Of a stretch of 64,000 bases of DNA, positions 1-8,400 are shown piece by piece (within the stretch, counting starts at the first letter, position 1; the number at the start of each line of letters is the position of its first letter). The notes under the pieces were generated by a model. It was not told the origin of the DNA. It saw only the letters and a list, made by a program, of their open reading frames with translations, and ran no database searches. Both the position numbers and the translations under genes were made by a program. The stretch lies in contig JAKSVH010000005.1 of NCBI GenBank assembly GCA_024408085.1, forward strand, positions 1-64,000. The letters are read 5' to 3'. The stretch is from Bacilli bacterium. GTDB lineage: Bacteria; Bacillota_I; Bacilli_A; RFN20; CAG-826.

Positions 1-74
1 ATAATTCCTAATTACTGTAAGAAAATTTTAGCATTTTATTATTATATTTACAAATAAAACAAAGGAGCAATGTG

Positions 75-94
75 GTTATCGGGTAATTTGTTTC
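75..94 (+). repeat. Left inverted-repeat arm of putative invertible segment
   Basis: The arm begins GTTATCGGGT and matches the reverse complement of 355-374 at 18 of 20 positions. The two differences lie at arm positions 11 and 13, near the middle, where a recombinase crossover spacer would be expected. It lies beside a tyrosine recombinase gene, as is typical for invertible promoters of Bacteroidetes and Firmicutes. Inversion is inferred, not seen. Confidence 0.6.
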
Positions 95-354
95 TACTTT
101 AGCTATAAACAGATATCGCATACTTTGTTCTTTTTTTATTAAAATATTTTCATTTTAAAAAAATTTTATGAGCTTATTCCATTTTTAAAGTTTACAATTT
201 AATACTCAATACAACATTTATGTTGATGTTTTATTAGTTCTTTTTGATCAAAAGATTCTTTCTAAATAAAAATACAAATTAACTTGATGAAATATAAAAA
301 AATAACTAGATCTTTGAGAAAAGAAAAAAATGAATTTATTTACTAATTTTATCG

Positions 355-374
355 GAAACAATTAACCCGATAAC
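355..374 (-). repeat. Right inverted-repeat arm of putative invertible segment
   Basis: This is the reverse-complement partner of 75-94. The site also has internal dyad symmetry: TTATCGG and CCGATAA flank an 11 bp spacer across 348-372, resembling a two-arm recombinase core site. It lies 25 bp upstream of the recombinase start codon, so inversion would change which promoter faces the recombinase gene. Confidence 0.6.
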
Positions 375-399
375 GACAATAAAAAAGGAGCAAACTGCA

Positions 400-1305
400 A
401 TGAAAGTAAAAGAGTTACTAGAAAATTACATATGTTATTTAGGATCATCCTCTAATAAAAGCAAAGAGACAATAAGTGCATACAAATATGATGTGTTAGC
501 GTTTATTACATTTTTAAAAGATGGTCAATTATGCAAAAAGTCGATTGTATATTATTTTCAATCATTAATTAAAAAGGGGTACGCGACATCGTCGATAAAA
601 AGAAAAAGAATCTCAGTTTCGTTATTTTTGGATTATGTAAAGCAAAAGAAGAAAATTAGAGCAAACTTTGTTAAAGACATTTGTTTAAATTTAAAGGATG
701 AAAAAAGAATGCCAAGAACAATGCCAGTACCAATCATTAAAAAGATGCTTAATTATTTGTATGATGAAAGAAACAATTGGGGGTCTGAATATGATTGTTT
801 CAAAACTAATCGCGATTTAGCGTTATTTGATTTACTAATTACTACAGGAATTCGCATTGGCGAGGCAAGCGCTATTAAGATTAGCGACATCGACTCTATT
901 AACAGAACAATTCTTATTCATGGCAAAGGAAAGAAAGAACGAATTGTTTATATTCCAAACAATGGATGTTGGGCTAATATTCAAAACTATCAAAAAATAA
1001 GAGGACAGATTGCGTGTTCAAACGATTATCTTTTCTTAAATAAATACAAAAAAGGACTAGGAACGCATTCAATAGATTTGATATTTAAAAAAATAATGAA
1101 AGAATTACATATATCTTCTATATTCACACCTCACTGTTTAAGACATACTTTTGCCACAAATCTTTTATCTAATGGAGGAGATTTAAGAACAGTTCAAGAA
1201 TTGATGGGCCATTCTTCAATATCCACTACTGAAATATACACACATGTCGACTTTAAACGAAAGAAATTTGTGCTCGATAATTTTAATTATAGAAATAAAA
1301 TTTAG
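400..1305 (+). CDS. Tyrosine recombinase (XerC/D-like integrase)
   Basis: This 301-residue site-specific recombinase has an N-terminal SAM-like core-binding domain (about 1-90) and a C-terminal catalytic domain. All catalytic residues of the family are visible: Arg152 in GIRIGE, Lys near 176 in HGKGKKER, His245 and Arg248 in HCLRHT, His271 in MGHSS and the nucleophile Tyr280 in EIYTH. The ATG at 400 follows an AAAGGAG ribosome site. It stands alone, immediately downstream of a pair of inverted repeats, so the likely job is inversion of the adjacent segment rather than chromosome dimer resolution. A small integron or phage-type integrase is the alternative, but no attachment-site duplication or cargo is visible. 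Confidence 0.9.
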   Translation: MKVKELLENYICYLGSSSNKSKETISAYKYDVLAFITFLKDGQLCKKSIVYYFQSLIKKGYATSSIKRKRISVSLFLDYVKQKKKIRANFVKDICLNLKDEKRMPRTMPVPIIKKMLNYLYDERNNWGSEYDCFKTNRDLALFDLLITTGIRIGEASAIKISDIDSINRTILIHGKGKKERIVYIPNNGCWANIQNYQKIRGQIACSNDYLFLNKYKKGLGTHSIDLIFKKIMKELHISSIFTPHCLRHTFATNLLSNGGDLRTVQELMGHSSISTTEIYTHVDFKRKKFVLDNFNYRNKI

Positions 1306-1551
1306 CTTCTAAAACTAATCTTGAATAACAACCATTCATATTGATTTGAGGGTATGCGCTTTGGTTTACGTCCCGCCATTTCACGTTTTTGATCAACAAG
1401 GAACAATCTCATATCAAATTGGGAACATATAACAATAATAACCTTACATATGATTATGGAATATAAACAATAGTTTTATAATGTTAAAATATGCATTGAT
1501 TTGTTTTGTTTTTTCTTTGATAGTATTAAAGCAGTATTATAAACCGTAGAA

Positions 1552-1774
1552 ATAACCAACACTATGCCAAAATATTGAATACTATTTTAGTTTCCAAACA
1601 ATTGATGCGGCTAAAAGGTACTCTGATATTGCTTTTATGCTTCAAAATAAATACATAAATGGCGTTTTATCTTTTGATATTGGATTTAGAAAAAGAATAA
1701 AAGAAGCTGAAGAGTTTATAGATGTATTTAAATATAGTAAACGTTATTGGGATATATTGAATTTAAAATATTAA
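1552..1774 (+). pseudogene. C-terminal coding remnant, unknown family
   Basis: After a stop at about 1549, an open frame of 73 codons runs to TAA at 1772-1774 without an early start codon. It contains DAAKRYSDIAFMLQNKY and ends KRYWDILNLKY. Its amino-acid composition is protein-like and ATG appears only internally, so I read it as the 3' end of a truncated gene. I do not recognise the family, and an abortive-infection-type protein is only a guess. Confidence 0.35.
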
Positions 1775-1924
1775 GCTCTTTTTATTTGAATACTAATTAA
1801 ATTTGTACAATCGCCAAAATCAGCTTGCCAAATTCTTTTTGATATAAATTATTTTGCTTACTTATACTTTTCACATAATTAATTTCTTTTAATAATAAGT
1901 ATTAATAAGACTAATGATTGTTAA

Positions 1925-2044
1925 TCTACTGTCCTTAATTGTGCAAACTACTTACATCTAGATCCAAAAAACATAAGAGAAACTATTAAAGGAAACCAAA
2001 CTCAATCTAAAGGTTATACCTTCAAATTAAAAGAAGAGGATTAA
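1925..2044 (+). pseudogene. NUMOD1/IENR1-like DNA-binding repeat remnant
   Basis: A 39-codon open stretch between stops reads CANYLHLDPKNIRETIKG followed by GYTFK. This matches the layout of the NUMOD1/IENR1 modular helix-turn-helix at the C-terminus of phage and intron-encoded HNH or GIY-YIG homing endonucleases (an alanine-rich start, a helix with N-I, then KG and GYxFx). No nuclease domain remains upstream, so this is a leftover tail of a lost homing-type endonuclease. Confidence 0.45.
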
Positions 2045-2056
2045 CCTCTTCTTTTA
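2029..2056. terminator. Bidirectional hairpin terminator
   Basis: A perfect stem AAAAGAAGAGG / CCTCTTCTTTT with a short loop is followed by T-rich sequence on both strands. It overlaps the end of the remnant at 1925-2044 and lies about 70 bp past the stop of the minus-strand HNH gene, so it can terminate transcription from either side. Confidence 0.65.
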
Positions 2057-2123
2057 TATCTTTTTATTCGAGGTTACCTATTTTTTAACCGTAGGATGAA
2101 AAGACCAAATTTTACTAACTATA

Positions 2124-2738
2124 TTACATTACTTCTTCGTCAGTAACATTGTTATAAAGAATGATGCCATTTTTCTTATATAAATTGTTATACACTAACT
2201 CGAATGTTTTATCTCTTTTGCTTTTGTTATGAAGTTTGCGATCTTCTACTTTAGTTATTCTTGCTACGCAGAGTTTATCTAATACTTTTTCTATATCAGC
2301 ATCATTTGGTTCAACAAGTTCTACAAGTTCCTCGATTATTTTAGCAATTGGAACTATGTGTTCTAAATGAAATGCATCCTTAAACGGAAATGCATCACTA
2401 CTACTAACACTTTCTTTATATGGCTTATTACTTGAGCCTGAGAATAATAAACATCTTACATTATCTTTTAAAGGATTGATTTGTTCTCTGTAATATTTAG
2501 TCTTTAAATCCTTTAATTCAAATCCCAGACTTATCCATAATTCTTTTGCTTCTTTACTATAGTAATATCTTTCTTGCGGAATATTATAGTGTCTAATAAC
2601 TTGATTTAACAAATAATCACAATTCCACAAGAAATACTTTTTATTATCAACTTCTGATATTAAGACCTTTTCTTCTTTACCATAGTTTGTTTTATAACCA
2701 TGTAATAAATATTTAATTATGCTTATGACTTCATTCAT
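2124..2738 (-). CDS. HNH-endonuclease-like protein, partner of KAP NTPase
   Basis: This is a 204-residue protein. Residues around 120-175 carry HLEHIVPI (His-Glu-His, an HNH-type metal-binding start) followed about 40 residues later by VARITKVEDRKLHNKSKR, the usual asparagine/histidine-rich second half of compact HNH nucleases of the PtuB type. The remaining sequence is not recognisable. It starts two bases after the stop of the KAP NTPase gene and has no ribosome site of its own, so it is probably translationally coupled. NTPase plus HNH is a recurring defence layout (Septu and PtuAB-type retrons), so I infer a nuclease effector controlled by the NTPase. Confidence in HNH is moderate because the motif is divergent. 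Confidence 0.6.
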   Translation of the reverse strand: MNEVISIIKYLLHGYKTNYGKEEKVLISEVDNKKYFLWNCDYLLNQVIRHYNIPQERYYYSKEAKELWISLGFELKDLKTKYYREQINPLKDNVRCLLFSGSSNKPYKESVSSSDAFPFKDAFHLEHIVPIAKIIEELVELVEPNDADIEKVLDKLCVARITKVEDRKLHNKSKRDKTFELVYNNLYKKNGIILYNNVTDEEVM

Positions 2739-2740
2739 AT

Positions 2741-5146
2741 TTAAAATGGTATTGTTAATCTTATATATGCTAATGACACTAAATCATTATTATACTTTTT
2801 AATAGATTTTAGCTTTGTTAATTTTGGAACAAATACTTCTTTATCAATAACGGTTCTAAATTCCTTAATAAATTCTATTTTCCCATTGTCCTCATATGAA
2901 AATTCTTTCAATAAAGTATACAATTCTACACTCTTTAGTGTTGATGCAATTTTTGATAAATAAATCTTAGTAAAATTTGGGTCAAATCTGCTTAATAAAC
3001 GTATAACACCTTCTTCATAATATAAATTTGTAAGTAGATTTATTTGAGATGTTGATAACTTAAATAATATTTGACTAATTAACTTCTTTAATTTCTTTTT
3101 AAAGTCATCATTCAAAGTATTTAAATAACAATCTAAATAGTAAGCTAAATTTTTAATATCATTAGTTAATTTCTCTAAATATGAATCAACAGCAGGAGGT
3201 TGTAATTTTGACAAAAATTTACAAAAATAACCAGCAAGCCTCTTTTTATCATTAATGTCAATATTTCTATAAACTACTTTTATTTTCTCTATGAATGGTT
3301 CCATTAAATCATGATCAATAATAAATTCACAATAGGAATCAATATAATCACCGAAATCGCATTTATTTTTTACGTTTTTAATCATTGCTTCCCAACTATA
3401 AATACCTTTTCCATTTTCGAGAATATTAAACTTGTAGGTTACATCACGTTTAATGGCTTTTAAATTTGTTTGAATAAAATATGATTCAAAAAATCCATTG
3501 TACTCAATTGGCAATTTAGAAAATTCTTTCTTAATAGTTTTTGCAGAACCTACATCATTAATTAAGTTACTAAATGATGGAAAACTGAGATAAATTAAAT
3601 CTAAATATTGAGCATACGAATCTTTACCAGTAAAGTATTTTTCAACAAATTCTTTTTCAGTAATGTTCCAAACTATATTTGGTTTTTCATTTTTTAAATA
3701 TACAGTAAAAAATCTCTTATTTTCATAAATTAAATTATACAAGCTTGGATTAATCGTTTTAATAACACAAATAGTTACTAAATCAGAAACATTTAAGTAA
3801 GAATTTTCATTCAATTTAATATGAAAGAAATTAATTAATCTACGCAAATCTCGAGGATTATCAATAAATTTTATTGATTTATAAATCTGATTCCAATCAA
3901 TATAATAATCTAAAGTATCGCCATAATACTTATTAATATAATTTTCGAAACAGACTTTTGCCGTTCCAGGTAAAAATCTTTCGTCAATCTTTGGAATGAC
4001 AATTTTTGAATCTAAAATTTTATTTAAATATTTATAGTTATAACCACTTTTTTCAAGAGCATCTTTAACAATTTCTTCATCATATAAACAAACATAAGTT
4101 AAATTACATATTTTTAAAGAGGAAGAAATGGCTTTATAAACATAAATAATGTTTTCTCTAGATGCCCTATCTATATTATCTAATACAAAAACATAATGCT
4201 TATTTGAGCACATCAAACTATTCTTAATAAGATTCAAAAGTTGAAAAGAATTTTTCTTAGGGAATATAAAACTTACAAGATCTGATTTAATATTATCGTT
4301 AAGAATTGAATCAGCTAAAGCTTCAACTTGGGCAAAGAAATTTCTATCTAAAGAACCTAATTTTAATTCTCTATATATTTTCTCAATTATTCCAATTAGT
4401 AAAGACCTTTGGTCTTCATATTGCCAACAATCGAATCCATCAATAAAAACAATGTTATTTAAATTATTAATCTTATATTTTTTCCATGCTAAATTTAACA
4501 ACGCAGATTTTCCTGAACCCCAAGTTCCAGTAATTCCCACAACTCTTTCTTTATACGATGCACTTTCAAAAACGGAATCGATTACTTCTTGAATTAAAAT
4601 ATCACGAGATAAGACATCACTATTGCAGCCTTCATCTATATAAAAATGTTTTTTATTATCAGGAAGGATATTATTTTTTAAATCATCTAAATAGTAAAGT
4701 TTATCTTTGTCGTGAAAATAAATAGTGTGTTTAGCAATTCTAAAACTAATAAAAAATACACTCAAAAAGAATATACCTATTGCAAAACAACTCAAGTTTG
4801 GACAACAAACGTAATAACGATTTACTAATTTGGTAAATAAAATATGGATACCAAGAGAAGAAAATAGAGTAATAAACAATATTTGATCAATCGCGTTTGG
4901 TGAAAATGATTTAAAAGTTCCTCTTCCTCTAATAAAAAATATCACCAATGCAGACAAGATTAATAATGCAATTAGCACAATAATTACGATTAAGAAAGCT
5001 GGCAATTCAAAATTTAATTTTATTGTAATTTCAGCAATAAGTAATGAAAAGCCAACAATTACTGTGGACATAAATAATACATATCCAACTGAAATATACA
5101 ATAAAAGTTCTTTAAAATAATTTTTAATTCTATAGTTATTTTTCAT
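2741..5146 (-). CDS. KAP-family P-loop NTPase with four membrane segments
   Basis: This 801-residue membrane NTPase has four predicted transmembrane helices in its N-terminal 140 residues (about 12-44, 48-71, 87-108 and 117-136). A KAP P-loop domain follows: Walker A GTWGSGKS (207-214), the KAP-typical aromatic strand FDCWQYED (237-244) and Walker B VFVLDNID (318-325). The remaining 450 residues are helical and unassigned. The family is named after Kidins220/ARMS and PifA, the plasmid F phage-exclusion protein. It is followed directly by an HNH-like gene. A TATAAT box ends six bases before the ATG and there is no SD, suggesting a leaderless transcript. A membrane-anchored sensor or activator of the nuclease is inferred. 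Confidence 0.8.
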   Translation of the reverse strand: MKNNYRIKNYFKELLLYISVGYVLFMSTVIVGFSLLIAEITIKLNFELPAFLIVIIVLIALLILSALVIFFIRGRGTFKSFSPNAIDQILFITLFSSLGIHILFTKLVNRYYVCCPNLSCFAIGIFFLSVFFISFRIAKHTIYFHDKDKLYYLDDLKNNILPDNKKHFYIDEGCNSDVLSRDILIQEVIDSVFESASYKERVVGITGTWGSGKSALLNLAWKKYKINNLNNIVFIDGFDCWQYEDQRSLLIGIIEKIYRELKLGSLDRNFFAQVEALADSILNDNIKSDLVSFIFPKKNSFQLLNLIKNSLMCSNKHYVFVLDNIDRASRENIIYVYKAISSSLKICNLTYVCLYDEEIVKDALEKSGYNYKYLNKILDSKIVIPKIDERFLPGTAKVCFENYINKYYGDTLDYYIDWNQIYKSIKFIDNPRDLRRLINFFHIKLNENSYLNVSDLVTICVIKTINPSLYNLIYENKRFFTVYLKNEKPNIVWNITEKEFVEKYFTGKDSYAQYLDLIYLSFPSFSNLINDVGSAKTIKKEFSKLPIEYNGFFESYFIQTNLKAIKRDVTYKFNILENGKGIYSWEAMIKNVKNKCDFGDYIDSYCEFIIDHDLMEPFIEKIKVVYRNIDINDKKRLAGYFCKFLSKLQPPAVDSYLEKLTNDIKNLAYYLDCYLNTLNDDFKKKLKKLISQILFKLSTSQINLLTNLYYEEGVIRLLSRFDPNFTKIYLSKIASTLKSVELYTLLKEFSYEDNGKIEFIKEFRTVIDKEVFVPKLTKLKSIKKYNNDLVSLAYIRLTIPF

Positions 5147-5152
5147 GAAATT

Positions 5153-5220
5153 ATTATATAGTGTTTTAGGTTTTTAAAATAGTTATTTTATAATAAATTT
5201 TTATTTTAACTAGTTAAAAT
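5153..5220 (-). promoter_or_regulatory. Promoter region of KAP-HNH operon with 18 bp palindrome
   Basis: On the minus strand TATAAT (plus 5153-5158) lies six bases upstream of the start codon, which would place the transcript start at the A of ATG. About 45 bp further upstream is a perfect palindrome, ATTTTAACTAGTTAAAAT (5203-5220), a plausible operator. Both are seen in the sequence; regulation is inferred. Confidence 0.5.
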
Positions 5221-5232
5221 TGCAGACATATA

Positions 5233-5265
5233 AAAGGCGTAACCATATTATAACAGTTACGCCCT
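5233..5265 (-). terminator. Rho-independent terminator after surface-protein operon
   Basis: The stem GGCGTAAC / GTTACGCC encloses an AT-rich loop and is followed on the minus strand by TTTTATATG. It lies just past the 42-residue peptide gene and ends the operon of the giant surface protein. A smaller GTCTC/GAGAC hairpin lies between the peptide stop and this terminator. Confidence 0.8.
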
Positions 5266-5291
5266 TGTTGTCTCTAATTATATGAGACTAA

Positions 5292-5420
5292 TTACCATGC
5301 ATCAGTATCATCTGGATCATCATCAAATGGATCAAATGGGCTTTGAGGAGATGTAGTAATAATGTCATCAGAAAGATTGACGACTTCAATCAATGGAATG
5401 ATATATTTTTCTTTTTTCAT
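5292..5420 (-). CDS. 42-residue acidic peptide, unknown function
   Basis: A canonical ribosome site (AAAGGAG) lies 20-odd bases after the stop of the giant surface-protein gene and ten bases before this ATG at 5420. That makes the short version the real gene rather than the longer frame extending to 5525. The 42-residue product begins MKKEKYIIPLIEVV, continues NLSDDIITTS and ends in a Pro/Asp-rich tail (PFDPFDDDPDD then TDAW). It has no signal peptide or membrane helix. Its charged amino end, hydrophobic middle, TTS and variable acidic tail resemble a leader plus core. A modified-peptide precursor or a small partner of the surface protein are both possible, and neither is proven. It shares the surface gene's terminator. 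Confidence 0.7.
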   Translation of the reverse strand: MKKEKYIIPLIEVVNLSDDIITTSPQSPFDPFDDDPDDTDAW

Positions 5421-5439
5421 ATTTTTAAATCTCCTTTCA

Positions 5440-8400
5440 TTAATTATTTCCTGAAGATGCTGAGAAGATATCGTATAAATCTTGTACAGCATCTGCATAA
5501 TCTTTTTTGCTATGGTAGTATTCAATCCAGGACACTACTGAATAAGTTGTGCTATTTGTAGATGTATAAACTTCATCTCCAACCACAATGTATGCGCAAA
5601 CAGTAAATTCTGTGTTAGCTCTATCAAGATTATTGATGACATCGCCTAAGCTGAGAGTAAATACTCCACCGCTCTTCATCTTATAGGTTACTGTTTTTTC
5701 TAATTCGCCATCCTTGTTGTATTCGTAAATGTAGTAATTACCATCTTCAGCATCTGGTACAAAGCTGAAGTAACGTTCTCTACCACCATATTCAACCATG
5801 AGACCCATGTCTGTGAAGACACCCTTATATGTATTCACAAGTTCATCCATACCTGAGTTCTTAAAGTTGAACTTGAATGAAACATCATGGTATTCAGTAT
5901 CTACCTTAATTGGTACAGTTCTTGTGGCATCTTTTCCTCCATATGATGCAGAGAATGTAAGGGATGTATCACTTACTACTGCAGTTGATTTATTTATAGA
6001 AATTTCTGCAGAAACAGTTGGTGTTGAACCATCGCTGTATGTTGCCTTAACTGATAATCCAGTAGTTACATATGTGTCGCCAACATAATATGTAGTAATT
6101 GGGGTTCCAACAATTTCAATAGAATTAAGGGTTGGACCTGCAGGAACCAACTTATAAAGTTGAACTGCATAATATTGAGTACCTGCTGATTTACCAGTAT
6201 AACAAGCAAATCTTGGGGATCCTACATTCCACCATATTTCTCTTGTTGTATCATTTGCGTTTGCAAATAATATATTTCCATCTTCATCAAAAGATAATGA
6301 CCAAGAGGAGTTTTTAGCAACACTAGTAGCATCGATATCTAATGAGTTTCCGGAATTCCATCTAAGATAGTTATCGCCATTCTTGAATGCAAATGTATTT
6401 GATTCAGAACCTTCTACAACAGTAAATATATATGAACCACTGAACCCCGATACAGTAGAAGTTCCAACGCCATACTTTGTGCTAGTTGTAGAAATAGATG
6501 TCATTTCCATATCGGCATCTTCGCAAACAAGAATAACCTGATCGCCAGCAGCTATAGAATAAGCTTTTTCGAATTTGTAACCTTCTGGTGCACCTTTAGT
6601 TTCGACCTTGTTTGTCACGGTTGATGATGAAACTTGTGCATTTTCATCGCGATATGCATATGTGTATGACATACCAATTGATGTTGTTACTTGGTCTAAA
6701 TCACTTTGTGCATTAAATGCCCAACGTGCATAGAATGTTTTGGCTCCACTATCGTCAGCAGAAATTGAAGTAATTGCACTGCCTTCATAATATGGATTGT
6801 CATACCAACCGGCAAATCTATATCCTAACTTATTGCCTAACGTTGGTAATTCATCCAAGCCAACGCCATATTCATATTCATAATATTTTTCATCAAAAGT
6901 AGTAATTGCTTTACCACTATCATAATAAGTAATTGAATATGCACCTTGGAATGCGGTAACAGTGATTGACATATCGCCTTCTGGCATACTTGCAACACTG
7001 AATGAGCCGTCTGTTGGATCATAATCATAAGCAGAGAATGGTTGGCCATTAACTGTTACAGTAATAGTTTGTGGTAATAAATATCCTGCTTCGGCTTCAA
7101 ATGTTGCGCTATATGGTTCGCCTGATAAGAATGTGGTTTCGCCATCAAGGTCAACATTTGTGCCTGAGAAATTAATGCTATGGATTTTTGACCAGTGTGC
7201 ATAAACTTCTACAGGAACAGCACTATTGAATACTGTTGAAGATGTAACTGGATCTCCGCCAGTTGCTTGTGTAAACCAACCAGCAAATACATAGCCTTCT
7301 TTTTCTGGATTTGTTGGTGGCAATACATAATTGCTATCAAATGTTTGTTCAACAACCTTAGTTGTGCCTTCACCTTCCCACGCACCATCATTTGCATTGA
7401 ACGTTGCATTTATTTTGTTTGCATTCCAATGAGCATAAACAGTTATTGTTGAAACACTAGCAAATTTTGTTGATGCAGTAATTTCTGTGCCGCCAGTTGC
7501 TTGTGTAAACCAACCAGCAAAGTTATATCCAGTTTTTGATGGGTTAGTTTCTGGTAATACGTAATTTTGATTATATGTTTGTTGTACAACCTTAGTTGTG
7601 CCTTCACCTTCCCACGCACCATCATTTGCACTAAAGTTGACATTAACTTTTGCTCCAGTCCATTTTGCATATACTTTTGTATTTGCTGCTGGCATTGCAA
7701 ATGAGGTTACTGTTTTTGGATTTTCGCCAACTGGTTGAGTAAAGTCTTTATCGAAATACCATCCATCAAATTCATAACCTGTTTTTGATTTTGTTGTTGG
7801 AAGTGTTATTGTTGCACCATAATTGTATGTGCTAGAAGTAGATGAACCACCTGAAACGCTTCCACCATTAGCTTCAATACTATATGTATATGCGGTCGCG
7901 CTTCCGAGCGTTCTATTTAAGAAGTTATTTGTAGAATCTACTAAGTTATATGCTCTAGCAATACTATCATAGGTATTAACAAACTCTTGTAAGCAATCTG
8001 CATCATTTCCAGTTGCTGCTGTAGCATATTGGAACATATTCTTAGCAACTGTATCACTAGTAAATATTGAATTAAAGTTAGTCTTTACAGTATCCCAGTT
8101 TCCAAATGTAAGTGTCGTGTTTTTGACAAAGTCAATTACTTTTGATTGAGCAGTAAAGTCTGTATTTGCAATGTCGTTTGATGGGGCATATGTAATACTT
8201 ATACTAGCAATATTAGTGTAATTACTACCAGTTGTTGTAATTTTGAAATACTTATATCCTTTTTTGGCGGCTGTATCAAATGAATAAGTAAATGTAGCAT
8301 TATTAAACTGTTGAGACAAATCATAAGTCACACCATCCTTACTGAATGAAACAGAAGCAGCACTGTTCATTGATTGTGAGCTTGATTTTGTAAATGTCAT

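Larger units (their letters stand above)
1..399. other. Intergenic region with candidate invertible promoter segment
   Basis: There is no gene of useful length here. The region holds two 20 bp inverted-repeat arms (75-94 and 355-374) enclosing 260 bp of very AT-rich DNA, followed by the recombinase ribosome site. A second AAAGGAGCAA motif at 61-70 copies the recombinase SD region in direct orientation and precedes only a ten-codon reading frame, which may be a duplicated leader. I could not assign a promoter orientation within the segment. Confidence 0.6.
1306..2123. other. Gene graveyard between recombinase and HNH gene
   Basis: This 818 bp stretch contains no intact gene. It holds at least two plus-strand coding remnants (1552-1774 and 1925-2044). 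There is also a short minus-strand open stretch near 1306-1435 reading QKREMAGRKPKRIP, which looks like a fragment of a DNA-binding or transposase protein. The rest is AT-rich DNA without recognisable features. The pattern is typical of a decaying accessory-gene insertion site. Confidence 0.5.
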
